35,469 bases of DNA. Origin: a virus. A program made the position numbers and the translations under genes. Under the pieces are notes generated by a model. It searched no databases and had not been told where the DNA came from. It worked only from the letters and a program-made list of their open reading frames with translations. Each line of letters begins with the position of its first letter. Position 1 is the first letter of the stretch. The stretch spans positions 1 to 35,469 of IMG/VR virus record IMGVR_UViG_3300032288_002599; one strand, 5' to 3'. This document shows positions 25,560-33,744 of this stretch, in pieces.

Positions 25560-26939
25560 ATGCCAATATTAAAGATACAACCAAACGCAATCAGTAACAC
25601 AGAAAGCTTTGTGTTTGGTAATGTTACTGCTACTTCAATTACTGCTAATGGTGTAAACCTTGGCACTGCTGTCGCTGAAGCTTTTGTGTTGGCCAACAAT
25701 GCAGGAAAATCAACCACATCAGATACGGCACCATTAAATCCAAAAGTTGGTGATACTTGGTTTGATACAGTAACAAACGTTTTACTTCGTTACACCAATG
25801 ATGGTGTAAGCAATAACTGGATCGATATCTCTGGCCCACAAAATGCTGGATACATCTATCAAACATATGCGATTACACCAAATACCTCAACAATTAATGA
25901 AACTACCGGTAACACAGTAATCTATAACATCACAACAACCAATGTTGCTGATAATACAGTATTGTATTGGACAAATTCTGGTACAACCGTAGCATCCGAT
26001 TTTAATGATTCTGTAAGTAATGGTTCTGTTACTATTATTAATAATTCTGCAACAATTAGAAGGTCTTTAATTGCTGATTTAACAACAGAAACAACAGAAA
26101 CAATCACATTAAGTTTAAGAACTGGTTCAAATACAGGACCAGTTGTTGCAGTAGCTACAACTGTTACAGTTGGAGATACATCAATTACTCCTGCTTTCTA
26201 TTCAGTAGAATACCTTGTGGTTGGTGGTGGAGGAGCTTCTGGTCAATATGGTGGTGGAGGCGGCGCTGGTGGTTATTTGACAGGCACTATGAATTTAACC
26301 ACATTAAATCTTTATCCAATTACTATTGGTGCTGGCGGCACTTCAGCTGTAGCATATTCAGGAGGTAATACAGTATTTCAAGGTGCCAATACAATTACCG
26401 CCTTTGGTGGCGGAGCAGGAAGCAGTTCTAATGGTGGTGCATATGACGGAGGATCAGGTGGTGGTGGATATAGTCGTGGTGGAACTGGCGTTGTTGGCCA
26501 AGGAAATAATGGTTCTTCCGGCACATATTCTCAAGGTTTCGTTGCCGGTGGAGCTGGTGGAGCTGGAGCTGCAGGAGGATATCCTCCGGGTGGAAATGCA
26601 GGATTTCCAGGTGTTGCAGGTATTGGATTACAATGGTTGAACGGAACTTATTATGCTGGAGGTGGAGGTACACAAGGTGCATATGGTTATCAAACAGGTC
26701 AAGGTGGATTAGGTGGTGGAGGCACAGGCTCAAATGGAGCACCTAACACTGGTGGTGGAGGAGGATCTGGAAATAATAGTGTCAATTATTCTGGCGGTAG
26801 TGGTATTGTAATCATTCGTTATTTAACCGGAGCAACAGATAGTGGTGGAAATCCAATTAATCCATCTGGTGGAACATCATCAACATCAGGTTCATATACT
26901 TATCACACATTTACGACTTCATCAACACTCACAGCTTAA
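25560..26939 (+). CDS. Fused shaft-linker and glycine-rich adhesin, copy 4
   Basis: A 459-residue protein that joins in one chain what the pairs at 18038/18986 and 20450/21239 split in two. Residues 1-35 (PILKIQPNAISNTESFVFGN) are a distinct start. Residues about 56-95 are the linker 'PKVGDTWFDTVTNVLLRYTN' with SNNWIDISGP. Residues about 100-212 are a complete Ig-like domain (TYAITPNTSTINE, then YNITTTNVADNTVLYWTNSG). The glycine-rich domain (about 215-415) opens 'YLVVGGGGASGQYGGGGGAGG'-like. The C-terminus differs from the other copies (IVIIRYLTGATDSGGNP, TTSSTLTA). There is no coiled-coil shaft, so it may bind a shaft made by another gene. Adhesin role inferred. Confidence 0.75.
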   Translation: MPILKIQPNAISNTESFVFGNVTATSITANGVNLGTAVAEAFVLANNAGKSTTSDTAPLNPKVGDTWFDTVTNVLLRYTNDGVSNNWIDISGPQNAGYIYQTYAITPNTSTINETTGNTVIYNITTTNVADNTVLYWTNSGTTVASDFNDSVSNGSVTIINNSATIRRSLIADLTTETTETITLSLRTGSNTGPVVAVATTVTVGDTSITPAFYSVEYLVVGGGGASGQYGGGGGAGGYLTGTMNLTTLNLYPITIGAGGTSAVAYSGGNTVFQGANTITAFGGGAGSSSNGGAYDGGSGGGGYSRGGTGVVGQGNNGSSGTYSQGFVAGGAGGAGAAGGYPPGGNAGFPGVAGIGLQWLNGTYYAGGGGTQGAYGYQTGQGGLGGGGTGSNGAPNTGGGGGSGNNSVNYSGGSGIVIIRYLTGATDSGGNPINPSGGTSSTSGSYTYHTFTTSSTLTA

Positions 26940-26959
26940 ATTAAATAGGTAAAACATAA

Positions 26960-28627
26960 ATGTCTTTTCCATTATCACCAGCAAATAATCAAGTTACGCT
27001 TGAGAATGGTATATCATATACCTATAATGCATCAAGAGGTGCATGGTTTAGGACACCTGCAACCGCACTTGCATCACTCACAAGTAACACATTTACTGTT
27101 CTAAATTCTATTATATTTGCTGATGGTACTTCACAAACATCAGCAGCAAGTCCAACCGATTCATATGCCAGAACAACTGCTAATACAGCAACTAATAATA
27201 TTACAATTATTCAAGGTGTAAACACAACACAGAATACTCGTATGAGTATTATTGAAGGTGTAAATACTACACAAAATACTAACATAACAAATGCTGATAC
27301 CAAAGCACAAGCTGCTTTTGATAAAGCAAACACATCAATCACCACATCTGGTGGTTCAATTATTGGATCACTCAATGTATCACAAAATCTAACAGTATCA
27401 GGCAATTTATCTGTTTTAGGAACAACCACATCAATCAATACACAACAGTATGAAGTAGTTGATCCAATGATTAAATTGGCTATAGGAAATTATACAACAG
27501 ATCAAATAGACATTGGTTTTGCTGGTCATTATAACGATGGCGCCAATGCTCATACCGGTTTAGTTCGTGATTTTGCAACAAAAGATTATTTTTTATTTCA
27601 AGGTTATACACCAGAATTATCAGGCAATAATAACATTGATATTAATCATGCTTCTTTTGCAACTGCAAATTTAAGAGCCTCATTACTTAGAGGTAATGTA
27701 ATTGCTACAACAGTCAATATTGATGGCAAAGACCAAACATCTGTTGATGCAACACAGAATACCAGAATAACTATTGCTGAAGGTGTTGATGTTGGTCAAA
27801 ACACTAGAATGTCCATCATTGAAGGCGTTGATGCAACACAGAACACTAACATTACCGCAGCAGATGCCAAAGCACAAGCAGCCTTTAATAAAGCAAATGA
27901 TGCTTTTACATTAGCTAATACTGCAAATGCTGCAGCAAGTTCAGGTGGCGGAACTATTTCTGGTACATTCACCACGTACATTGATAAATTTACAGGTAAC
28001 GGAAGTCAAACACAATTTACATTATCCACAACACCTGATAGTGAAAACCAAACAATGGTGTTTTTAAATGGTGTATACCAAAATAAAGATACGTATAGTG
28101 TTTCTGGTGCCAATGTTGTTTTTACGGATACAGCAACTGCAAATGATACAATAGAAGTTACTACGTTTGTAAAAGTAATAAATGTTGATAGTTCAATGTA
28201 TAGAACAAGAATATATCAAGGTGACGGATCAACCACAACCTTCACGATATCTTCTGGTTACACTGCAAATACAATTTTATTATTTAATAACGGTGTTGCA
28301 CAATTCCCTGTTGATGATTACACAGTAAGTGGTACAACATTAACATATGTATTACCACCAGGATCGGATGAAACAATCCAAATTCGTGAGTTGCCAATAA
28401 ACACTTTGGTGCCAGCAACTCAAGCTTTGATGCGTAGATATACAGCAAACGGTGTTCAAACACAATTTACTGTAACTTCTGGTCAAACAGCAAACTCTAT
28501 GTTTGTATATGAAAATGGTATCTGCCAAGTACCTATTAATGATTACACAGTAAGTGGTACAATATTAACATTTACAACTGCACCGATAGCCAACGTGGTT
28601 GTTCAAATTAGAGAATTATCGATTTAA
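26960..28627 (+). CDS. Fibre-shaft protein with triplicated C-terminal beta domain
   Basis: A 555-residue protein. Anchor SFPLSPANNQVTLENGISY and GAWFRTP at residues 1-32. Coiled-coil repeats (IIEGVNTTQNTNIT types) at about 70-125 and 255-320. The shared module at about 132-215 (GNLSVLGTTTSINTQQY, GLVRDFATKDYFLFQGYT). Then three tandem copies of a beta domain at about 336-400, 413-477 and 490-553, each opening with a 'T-G-N-G-x-x-T-x-F-T' strand and containing 'x-x-N-G-V-x-Q' and 'Y-x-V-S-G-x-x-L-T-F' (for example GNGSQTQFTLS, GDGSTTTFTIS, ANGVQTQFTVT). One copy of this domain ends the shaft at 22432. The next gene, an adhesin, starts nine bases after the stop. Confidence 0.8.
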   Translation: MSFPLSPANNQVTLENGISYTYNASRGAWFRTPATALASLTSNTFTVLNSIIFADGTSQTSAASPTDSYARTTANTATNNITIIQGVNTTQNTRMSIIEGVNTTQNTNITNADTKAQAAFDKANTSITTSGGSIIGSLNVSQNLTVSGNLSVLGTTTSINTQQYEVVDPMIKLAIGNYTTDQIDIGFAGHYNDGANAHTGLVRDFATKDYFLFQGYTPELSGNNNIDINHASFATANLRASLLRGNVIATTVNIDGKDQTSVDATQNTRITIAEGVDVGQNTRMSIIEGVDATQNTNITAADAKAQAAFNKANDAFTLANTANAAASSGGGTISGTFTTYIDKFTGNGSQTQFTLSTTPDSENQTMVFLNGVYQNKDTYSVSGANVVFTDTATANDTIEVTTFVKVINVDSSMYRTRIYQGDGSTTTFTISSGYTANTILLFNNGVAQFPVDDYTVSGTTLTYVLPPGSDETIQIRELPINTLVPATQALMRRYTANGVQTQFTVTSGQTANSMFVYENGICQVPINDYTVSGTILTFTTAPIANVVVQIRELSI

Positions 28628-28636
28628 GGATAAAAA

Positions 28637-30205
28637 ATGCCGTTTACACAGATAACAACATCCAATCTAGACAATACAATCAGTACAAAATTAGCAGCTG
28701 CTGAAGCAGCCAATGCTGCCGTTGCAAACATTGTTTCGTTAGCAATTAGTAGTGTACAGATTGCAGATGGTTCATACAATGTTTTGGATGATACAGCAGC
28801 CAATACTGGTGGCGGTTATTTGGTTATTAACGGAACAGGTTTTACAAATCAGTGCGTTGTAATTGTTGGTACAACGAATGCTACTAGTACCACATTTGCA
28901 AACACAAAGCAACTAAGAGCTCAAGTTCCAGCTTTATCAGCAGCAACTTATCCTGTTTATGTTACAGATACCGTAACTGGTGCAACAGCAACAAAAATTA
29001 ATGGATTAACTTTTAGTTCTTTTCCTGTGTGGGGAACTGCAACTGCATTAGCTAATGTTCTTAGTAATACTGTATTTTCAACCACATTAAGTGCAAACTC
29101 TGATTCTTCTGTAACTTATTCTAATACCACAATATTGCCTACAGGCACAACTTTATTATCCAATGGATATTTTTATGGTAACATTTCTGTTGGTTCAGCA
29201 ACAACTTATTCATTTGATGTTAAAGCTTCAGATGCTGAATTACAGGATCAAACTAAAACATTTAGTTTATCGGCTATAACGGCGGCTCCTTATTCAATTA
29301 ATTATTTAATGGTAGCTGGAGGTGGTGGCGGAGGCGGCACACAAGGTCCTGGATCAGGCGGTGGTGGCGGCGGTGCCGGAGGATTATTATCTGGATCCAC
29401 CACATTCCTTGCTGGAACACCCTATACTATTACTGTCGGTGCCGGCGGTAATGGTGGCGCAAGTACACCTGGCACATCAGGCACTTCGAGTTTTATAAGT
29501 GACGGAGTTACAGCAATAGCTGTTGCAGTAGGCGGTGGATATGGAGCTACACAAACACCAGGTGCTGGTCCTGGTGCTTTAGGTTATGGCGCTAATGGTG
29601 GTTCAGGTGGTGGTGGAGCGGGCACTCCTGGTAATGGATATAGTCCTAATGCAGGAGGTGTAGGCGGTTATGCAACAGGATCTCCTGGAGTTCATGGTAT
29701 AGCTGGCCCACAAGGATATCCAGGAAGTTCAGCTGTACCAGGTCCAGGCACTAACCCTGTGGCTGGTGGTGGTGCTGGTGGTGGTGCTGGTGGTGCAGCA
29801 ACGAATGCAGTAGGAATTGATTTTAATACAACTCCAGCTGGATCAGGTCCTGGTGGCACCGGCGGCGTAGGAGCCATATGGCCATTTACTGGACCTTCAG
29901 TATACTATGCAGGTGGTGGTGGCGGTGGAAAATTTTATTTTGGTGGCGGCAACGGCTCCGGAGGAAATGGAGGTGGTGCACCTGGCGGTAATGCAATTGC
30001 CGGAACAACAAATCGTGGTGGTGGCGGTGGAGGTGGTGGATACCCAAATAGTGGAGGAGCAGGTGGATCCGGTGTAGTTATAATAGCTATACCCACACCA
30101 AGTTATCCAGGTTCAGCGCCACCGGCGGCCTCAGTAACAACACCGCCAGCAGCACCAGGAAAAACAGTATTAACATATACCAGTTCTGGTACATTTATAG
30201 CTTAA
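28637..30205 (+). CDS. Glycine-rich adhesin-like protein with IPT/TIG-like domain, copy 5
   Basis: A 522-residue paralogue of the gene at 24094. The N-terminal ~30 residues (PFTQITTSNLDNTISTKLAA) may be the docking end. IPT/TIG-like domain about 32-125 (GGYLVINGTGFTNQCVVIVG), cadherin-like Ig about 130-218 (VFSTTLSANSDSSVTYSNTT), glycine-rich domain about 220-475 opening 'YLMVAGGGGGGGTQGPGSGG', and the conserved end 'VVIIAIPTPSYPGSAPPA' then TVLTYTSSGTFIA. It follows the triplicated-domain shaft by nine bases after TAAGGA; the frame is the same but a second in-frame TAA lies in the gap. Its glycine-rich core is the longest of the five. Receptor binding is inferred. Confidence 0.75.
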   Translation: MPFTQITTSNLDNTISTKLAAAEAANAAVANIVSLAISSVQIADGSYNVLDDTAANTGGGYLVINGTGFTNQCVVIVGTTNATSTTFANTKQLRAQVPALSAATYPVYVTDTVTGATATKINGLTFSSFPVWGTATALANVLSNTVFSTTLSANSDSSVTYSNTTILPTGTTLLSNGYFYGNISVGSATTYSFDVKASDAELQDQTKTFSLSAITAAPYSINYLMVAGGGGGGGTQGPGSGGGGGGAGGLLSGSTTFLAGTPYTITVGAGGNGGASTPGTSGTSSFISDGVTAIAVAVGGGYGATQTPGAGPGALGYGANGGSGGGGAGTPGNGYSPNAGGVGGYATGSPGVHGIAGPQGYPGSSAVPGPGTNPVAGGGAGGGAGGAATNAVGIDFNTTPAGSGPGGTGGVGAIWPFTGPSVYYAGGGGGGKFYFGGGNGSGGNGGGAPGGNAIAGTTNRGGGGGGGGYPNSGGAGGSGVVIIAIPTPSYPGSAPPAASVTTPPAAPGKTVLTYTSSGTFIA

Positions 30206-30230
30206 AACAATACAAAATAAATAAAACACC

Positions 30231-30842
30231 ATGGCAAAAATAACAGCAAATAACATTCAAGCAGGTTCAATTACAGCATCTAGTTTATCTGCCACACTTG
30301 TTAGTAGTATATCTTCTGCAAGTGAATCTGGAACTAAAGCTCAAGATGCTTTTGATAGAGCCAATTCAGCCAACGTTTTAGCGCAATCGGCTTTTGATGC
30401 AGCCAACACAGTATCACCATTGGATTCTTTTTCAAGGCAAACCGCTAATGCGGCTTTTGTTCAAGCCAATACGGGAACAGCATTAGCTCAATCAGCTTTT
30501 AATGCAGCCAATACAGTATCACGTTTTATTAATTTAAATATGCCTGGAACTTTAAATGTTCCATTCACAGGAACATCTCGATATTATCCTACACAAACAA
30601 TTACTTTAGGCACCGTATATGCAAATTTGAGTGCAAGTCCGTCAGCAAACCTACAATTTGTTATATTGAAAAATGGTGCCAACATAGGCAATTCTTTTAT
30701 AATTACTACCAGTAGTCCAATTATGACTCCTGTTGTATTATCTGGTGTTAATTTAACAACAAGCGACTATTTAACTGTAAATTTATTGGGTTCCGATATT
30801 ACAGCAGCAGATTTATGGGTTAGAATATCATATTCCCAATAA
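30231..30842 (+). CDS. Short fibre-like protein with coiled-coil repeats
   Basis: A 203-residue protein. Residues 1-30 (AKITANNIQAGSITASSLSA) look like a short N-terminal beta segment. Residues about 36-97 are coiled-coil units of the family used in the large fibres (AQDAFDRANSANVLAQSAFD and AFVQANTGTALAQSAFNAAN). Residues 98-203 are an all-beta domain with 'TLNVPFTGTSRYYPTQTITL' and a C-terminal 'ADLWVRISYSQ' typical of a small jelly-roll-like fibre knob. It starts 25 bases after the last adhesin. It may be a short tail fibre or spike. No enzyme motif is visible. Confidence 0.7.
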   Translation: MAKITANNIQAGSITASSLSATLVSSISSASESGTKAQDAFDRANSANVLAQSAFDAANTVSPLDSFSRQTANAAFVQANTGTALAQSAFNAANTVSRFINLNMPGTLNVPFTGTSRYYPTQTITLGTVYANLSASPSANLQFVILKNGANIGNSFIITTSSPIMTPVVLSGVNLTTSDYLTVNLLGSDITAADLWVRISYSQ

Positions 30843-30849
30843 CTAAATA
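30843..30849 (+). promoter_or_regulatory. Weak late-promoter-like CTAAATA element
   Basis: CTAAATAC overlaps the stop of the gene at 30231 and lies 23 bases before the ATG at 30873, the usual spacing here. An overlapping AATAAATA (30854-30861) matches the shorter consensus better but sits only 11 bases from the ATG. One of the two may be a late promoter. Confidence 0.3.
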
Positions 30850-30872
30850 CGTAAATAAATAAGGTAAACAAA

Positions 30873-31202
30873 ATGAATAAATCATATTTACGACAAATTT
30901 TTGGTCATGCCAATTTTGGTTATGGTTATCGTTATATTGGAGAGATTCCTAGTAATGTTAATATTTCAGAATTTGTAACTTCACAATATGTAAAACTTTC
31001 TGGAGATAATAAATCTTCAACAATAGTTTCTTGGTCCAATATGTACAATTGTGCATTTTTATATACACCAAATTTAAATGAATCAATTGTTTCAGAGTTT
31101 CAACTTATTGATGATTTAATTCCTCTGCCAGCACCGGTAGAACCTGAAGTTGTAGAAGAACAGCCTAGTGCTAATACGGATTCAGAAATTGTTCCAGAAT
31201 AA
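30873..31202 (+). CDS. Unrecognised small protein with acidic Pro/Glu tail
   Basis: A 109-residue protein with no family I recognise. The N-terminal half is aromatic (LRQIFGHANFGYGYRYIGEI). The middle (VKLSGDNKSSTIVSWSNMY) looks beta-like. The last ~30 residues are acidic and proline-rich (PAPVEPEVVEEQP, then NTDSEIVPE) and probably disordered. The acidic tail is unlike the neutral, Thr/Ser/Asn-rich neighbours. No signal peptide or membrane helix is visible. It begins a set of four unrecognised genes that ends at gene 13. It could be a virion component or an assembly factor; there is no direct evidence for either. Confidence 0.65.
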   Translation: MNKSYLRQIFGHANFGYGYRYIGEIPSNVNISEFVTSQYVKLSGDNKSSTIVSWSNMYNCAFLYTPNLNESIVSEFQLIDDLIPLPAPVEPEVVEEQPSANTDSEIVPE

Positions 31203-31218
31203 AAAATAGGATAAAAAA

Positions 31219-32103
31219 ATGCTAGTTAGATATAGAATGACAGCCAATACAACATATGCAAATATGGTATCTGATGTTTATAAAATTGTTAGTGGAACCG
31301 CCAGTAATGTGGCATCATTGAGTGCAAACACAGATCAAAGCAATACAATATTTTTTGGAACATATCCCTCAAGTTATGTTTCTGTAGCAAATACTGCAAG
31401 TAATACTTTTGCTAAAATTCACAGCACAGTTGGCAGCAAAACACATTATATTCGATTAAATTGGGATAATGCCAATCAAAAATTAAGCAGCATAGCTTTA
31501 GCTCAATCATATGTTTCTGCCAACGATACATTGATTAATAGTGCAACTTTATCAACCGAAGTAAGCGTGGTAAATTATGTTAATACAAATGTAGGTATTG
31601 ATATTGTTGTTAGTCCACAGATGATATACATTGGTCAAGGAGGGAATGCACAGTGTGGTGTTTTTGATATTGGCCATAATGGAGTAACCAGAGTTTTTAC
31701 AGATAGTATGTTAACAATGTTATTGGATTTGTCTATTTCGGCTACAAATGAATTTGTACAAACCGAGTTGACTGGAGCTTCTGGTGCTTTAATGCCTTAT
31801 ACACAAAATCTTTATAGAGGCGCAACAATTCCATATACATACAGTTATGACACTTTAAGTTATGGTTCAGCAACACCATATCTTGTTACGAATAATCCTA
31901 TTAGAAAAATTAATACTGATGGAAGCGTAAGTATTTTTGAAAATCCAGCTTGGATAACTAATACTACAACTGGATATACATTAAGTGTGGTTTATGGTTT
32001 ATATAAATTACCTAGAGGCGCTTATGCTGGTAATCAAACTTATGTTGATGGAACAGGATTACGCAGATTAACAACCAATGATTTTTCATTACTAACCTAT
32101 TAA
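31219..32103 (+). CDS. Unrecognised structural-type protein (294 aa)
   Basis: I do not recognise a family. The composition (Thr, Ser, Asn, Ala, Tyr) is that of a virion protein. The N-terminal 100 residues (LVRYRMTANTTYANMVSDVY; THYIRLNWDNANQKLSSIAL) look beta-rich. The C-terminal part is richer in Tyr and Pro (TQNLYRGATIPYTYSYDTL). There is no coiled-coil repeat, glycine-rich region, signal peptide or membrane segment. AGGAT lies upstream. It is followed after nine bases by the 534-residue gene, again with a stop inside a TAAGGA ribosome-binding site, so the two are likely co-expressed and may interact. It sits where T4 has wac and gene 12, but no similarity to those is visible. Confidence 0.7.
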   Translation: MLVRYRMTANTTYANMVSDVYKIVSGTASNVASLSANTDQSNTIFFGTYPSSYVSVANTASNTFAKIHSTVGSKTHYIRLNWDNANQKLSSIALAQSYVSANDTLINSATLSTEVSVVNYVNTNVGIDIVVSPQMIYIGQGGNAQCGVFDIGHNGVTRVFTDSMLTMLLDLSISATNEFVQTELTGASGALMPYTQNLYRGATIPYTYSYDTLSYGSATPYLVTNNPIRKINTDGSVSIFENPAWITNTTTGYTLSVVYGLYKLPRGAYAGNQTYVDGTGLRRLTTNDFSLLTY

Positions 32104-32112
32104 GGATTCAAT

Positions 32113-33717
32113 ATGATAGTTTCTTTCGATCCAGCCATTTCTGGTGGCGCTTATGCAGCCGCTAATACGGAAGCTTATTACATTAACTTTTTACGCTGCG
32201 TTACTGCAATTGCAACGGCAAATGCGGGCACAACCAGTTTAACCGTTAATCCATATTTAACAACTAGTACCGTAGACGGTACCAAAAATTGTATCCTTAG
32301 TATTATTGCCAATACTGAAGCTGGAGGATGGAACACAAGTAATACTACACATTCAATTCCTACTTATCCAGCCTCTTTTACTGCAATGGCTTCTATGAAT
32401 ACCTTTGCACTAATGTATAAAGCAGATTTTTGGAACTCCTCTGGCAAAGCTGCTATGCCTTTTAATAAAATGACATTTCATGCGATTGGTCATAATACTA
32501 CAGGCAATGATAGTAGGTGGAATGGAAGAATAACTCCGGCTCCGTTAACTAATTGGACCGCTAATGGCGGTCAAATAATGATGACATTTGGTTGTAATGA
32601 TAGTCAAAATGCTTCAGGAAATTATACACCAACATGGAGCGGAACCACTCCAAATCAACAAACAACCAGCTTTACAAATAATGCTTACCACTCAACTGTA
32701 GTTCCAACTCATAATTCAGATAGTACCACTACTGTTTTTGCAAATCCATCATCCGGATTTAATTTAGGTAGTGCAGCAAACGTTACTTATACAATGGCGG
32801 TTACTAAAGATTATTGTATAATATGGGAAAATGTTCGAACCCACAGTTACATTAATGGATATTCAACTGGTTATTCAGCAAGATATTCCACCAATAGTTA
32901 TAAATTATTTGGATCAATTATGTATGGTGGATTTAGAACAACACAACCGTGGGAAGATGCCATAAACCATAATCCACCTTGGGTAGCTTGGACTGTGCAT
33001 CATTGTGATCCTACTAACAGTGTTGCATATCCTTGGAGTATAGGTATTTTTCAGTATCCAGAATATGGCCTGGCAACACCAGTGAATCCATCAACAACAC
33101 CGGCGGTAATGCCGGCACCAGGAATTGCTGCGTCATTACCGCAATATGCTCCTTTTGGGTTAGTCGCTCAAGCACCAAATGCAATAGCTGCGTACATGGC
33201 CACCATAAGTGATGTAGGAGAGGCTTCCACAACATCAACACGATATGTAAATTTTCCAACTTATGTGTATCATAGAAATTTACCTTTTATAAATATGTGT
33301 TCAATTAGTGGTGTTGGTTTAAATAGTGCAGCAGGCAAAACAGACGTATGGTCTACCTCTGCCGGTAGTTATGGTCAAACTGAGTGGGAACTAGCAACTC
33401 CTGTTTTTTACCATAGACAAAAGAAAAATTCTAATCAATCAGCTTTAAATAATTCTGTAACTCACAATCCAAATTTACCAACAATTGATCCAACCACAGG
33501 TACATTTGTTCCTGGAGCATATCCTGTAAACATTTCAAGAACCAAAACCGGATCTTGGAACAATGGTGGTATTTGTAAAGGAATCTACAAAAGTTTAACT
33601 TTACCAATTAATACAATGAAATTATATTTTTCGGACAACCAAACATTTACTGTTAATGGTGAAGAATATATGCCAATTGTGTTTAATGAAGATATGTATT
33701 TAATCAGAAAAGCCTAG
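32113..33717 (+). CDS. Unrecognised large virion-type protein (534 aa)
   Basis: I do not recognise a family. It is richer in Trp, His, Met and Cys than the fibre genes: 'MTFHAIGHNTTGNDSRWNG', 'DYCIIWENVRTHSYINGY', 'PPWVAWTVHHCDPTNSVAYP'. A proline/alanine-rich stretch lies near residues 315-360. The C-terminus (GGICKGIYKSLTLPINTMKL, then FTVNGEEYMPIVFNEDMYLI) forms a compact beta end like those of other phage structural proteins. There is no coiled-coil repeat. The spaced histidines could bind metal or be catalytic, but I cannot match them to a known motif. It pairs with the 294-residue gene (nine-base gap). Likely virion-associated; an enzyme acting on the host surface is possible but unsupported. 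Confidence 0.7.
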   Translation: MIVSFDPAISGGAYAAANTEAYYINFLRCVTAIATANAGTTSLTVNPYLTTSTVDGTKNCILSIIANTEAGGWNTSNTTHSIPTYPASFTAMASMNTFALMYKADFWNSSGKAAMPFNKMTFHAIGHNTTGNDSRWNGRITPAPLTNWTANGGQIMMTFGCNDSQNASGNYTPTWSGTTPNQQTTSFTNNAYHSTVVPTHNSDSTTTVFANPSSGFNLGSAANVTYTMAVTKDYCIIWENVRTHSYINGYSTGYSARYSTNSYKLFGSIMYGGFRTTQPWEDAINHNPPWVAWTVHHCDPTNSVAYPWSIGIFQYPEYGLATPVNPSTTPAVMPAPGIAASLPQYAPFGLVAQAPNAIAAYMATISDVGEASTTSTRYVNFPTYVYHRNLPFINMCSISGVGLNSAAGKTDVWSTSAGSYGQTEWELATPVFYHRQKKNSNQSALNNSVTHNPNLPTIDPTTGTFVPGAYPVNISRTKTGSWNNGGICKGIYKSLTLPINTMKLYFSDNQTFTVNGEEYMPIVFNEDMYLIRKA

Positions 33718-33744
33718 TTTTGTTAATTAGAAATAGACCATAAA

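Noticed and set aside
28625-28639. Possible read-through from the shaft at 26960 into adhesin copy 5, as for the pairs at 18974 and 21227
   Set aside because: Same frame and spacing, but the gap contains a second in-frame TAA (TAAGGATAAAAAATG) and no domain is cut there.
33095-33120. GC-rich inverted repeat (CCGGC/GCCGG) inside the 534-residue gene
   Set aside because: Short stem in coding sequence, no U run, no placement argument; likely chance.
33288-33295. Exact TATAAATA inside the 534-residue gene
   Set aside because: It is 450 bases before the next start and the encoded residues are ordinary; in AT-rich DNA this octamer is expected by chance a few times. It could still drive 33745, but I see no support.
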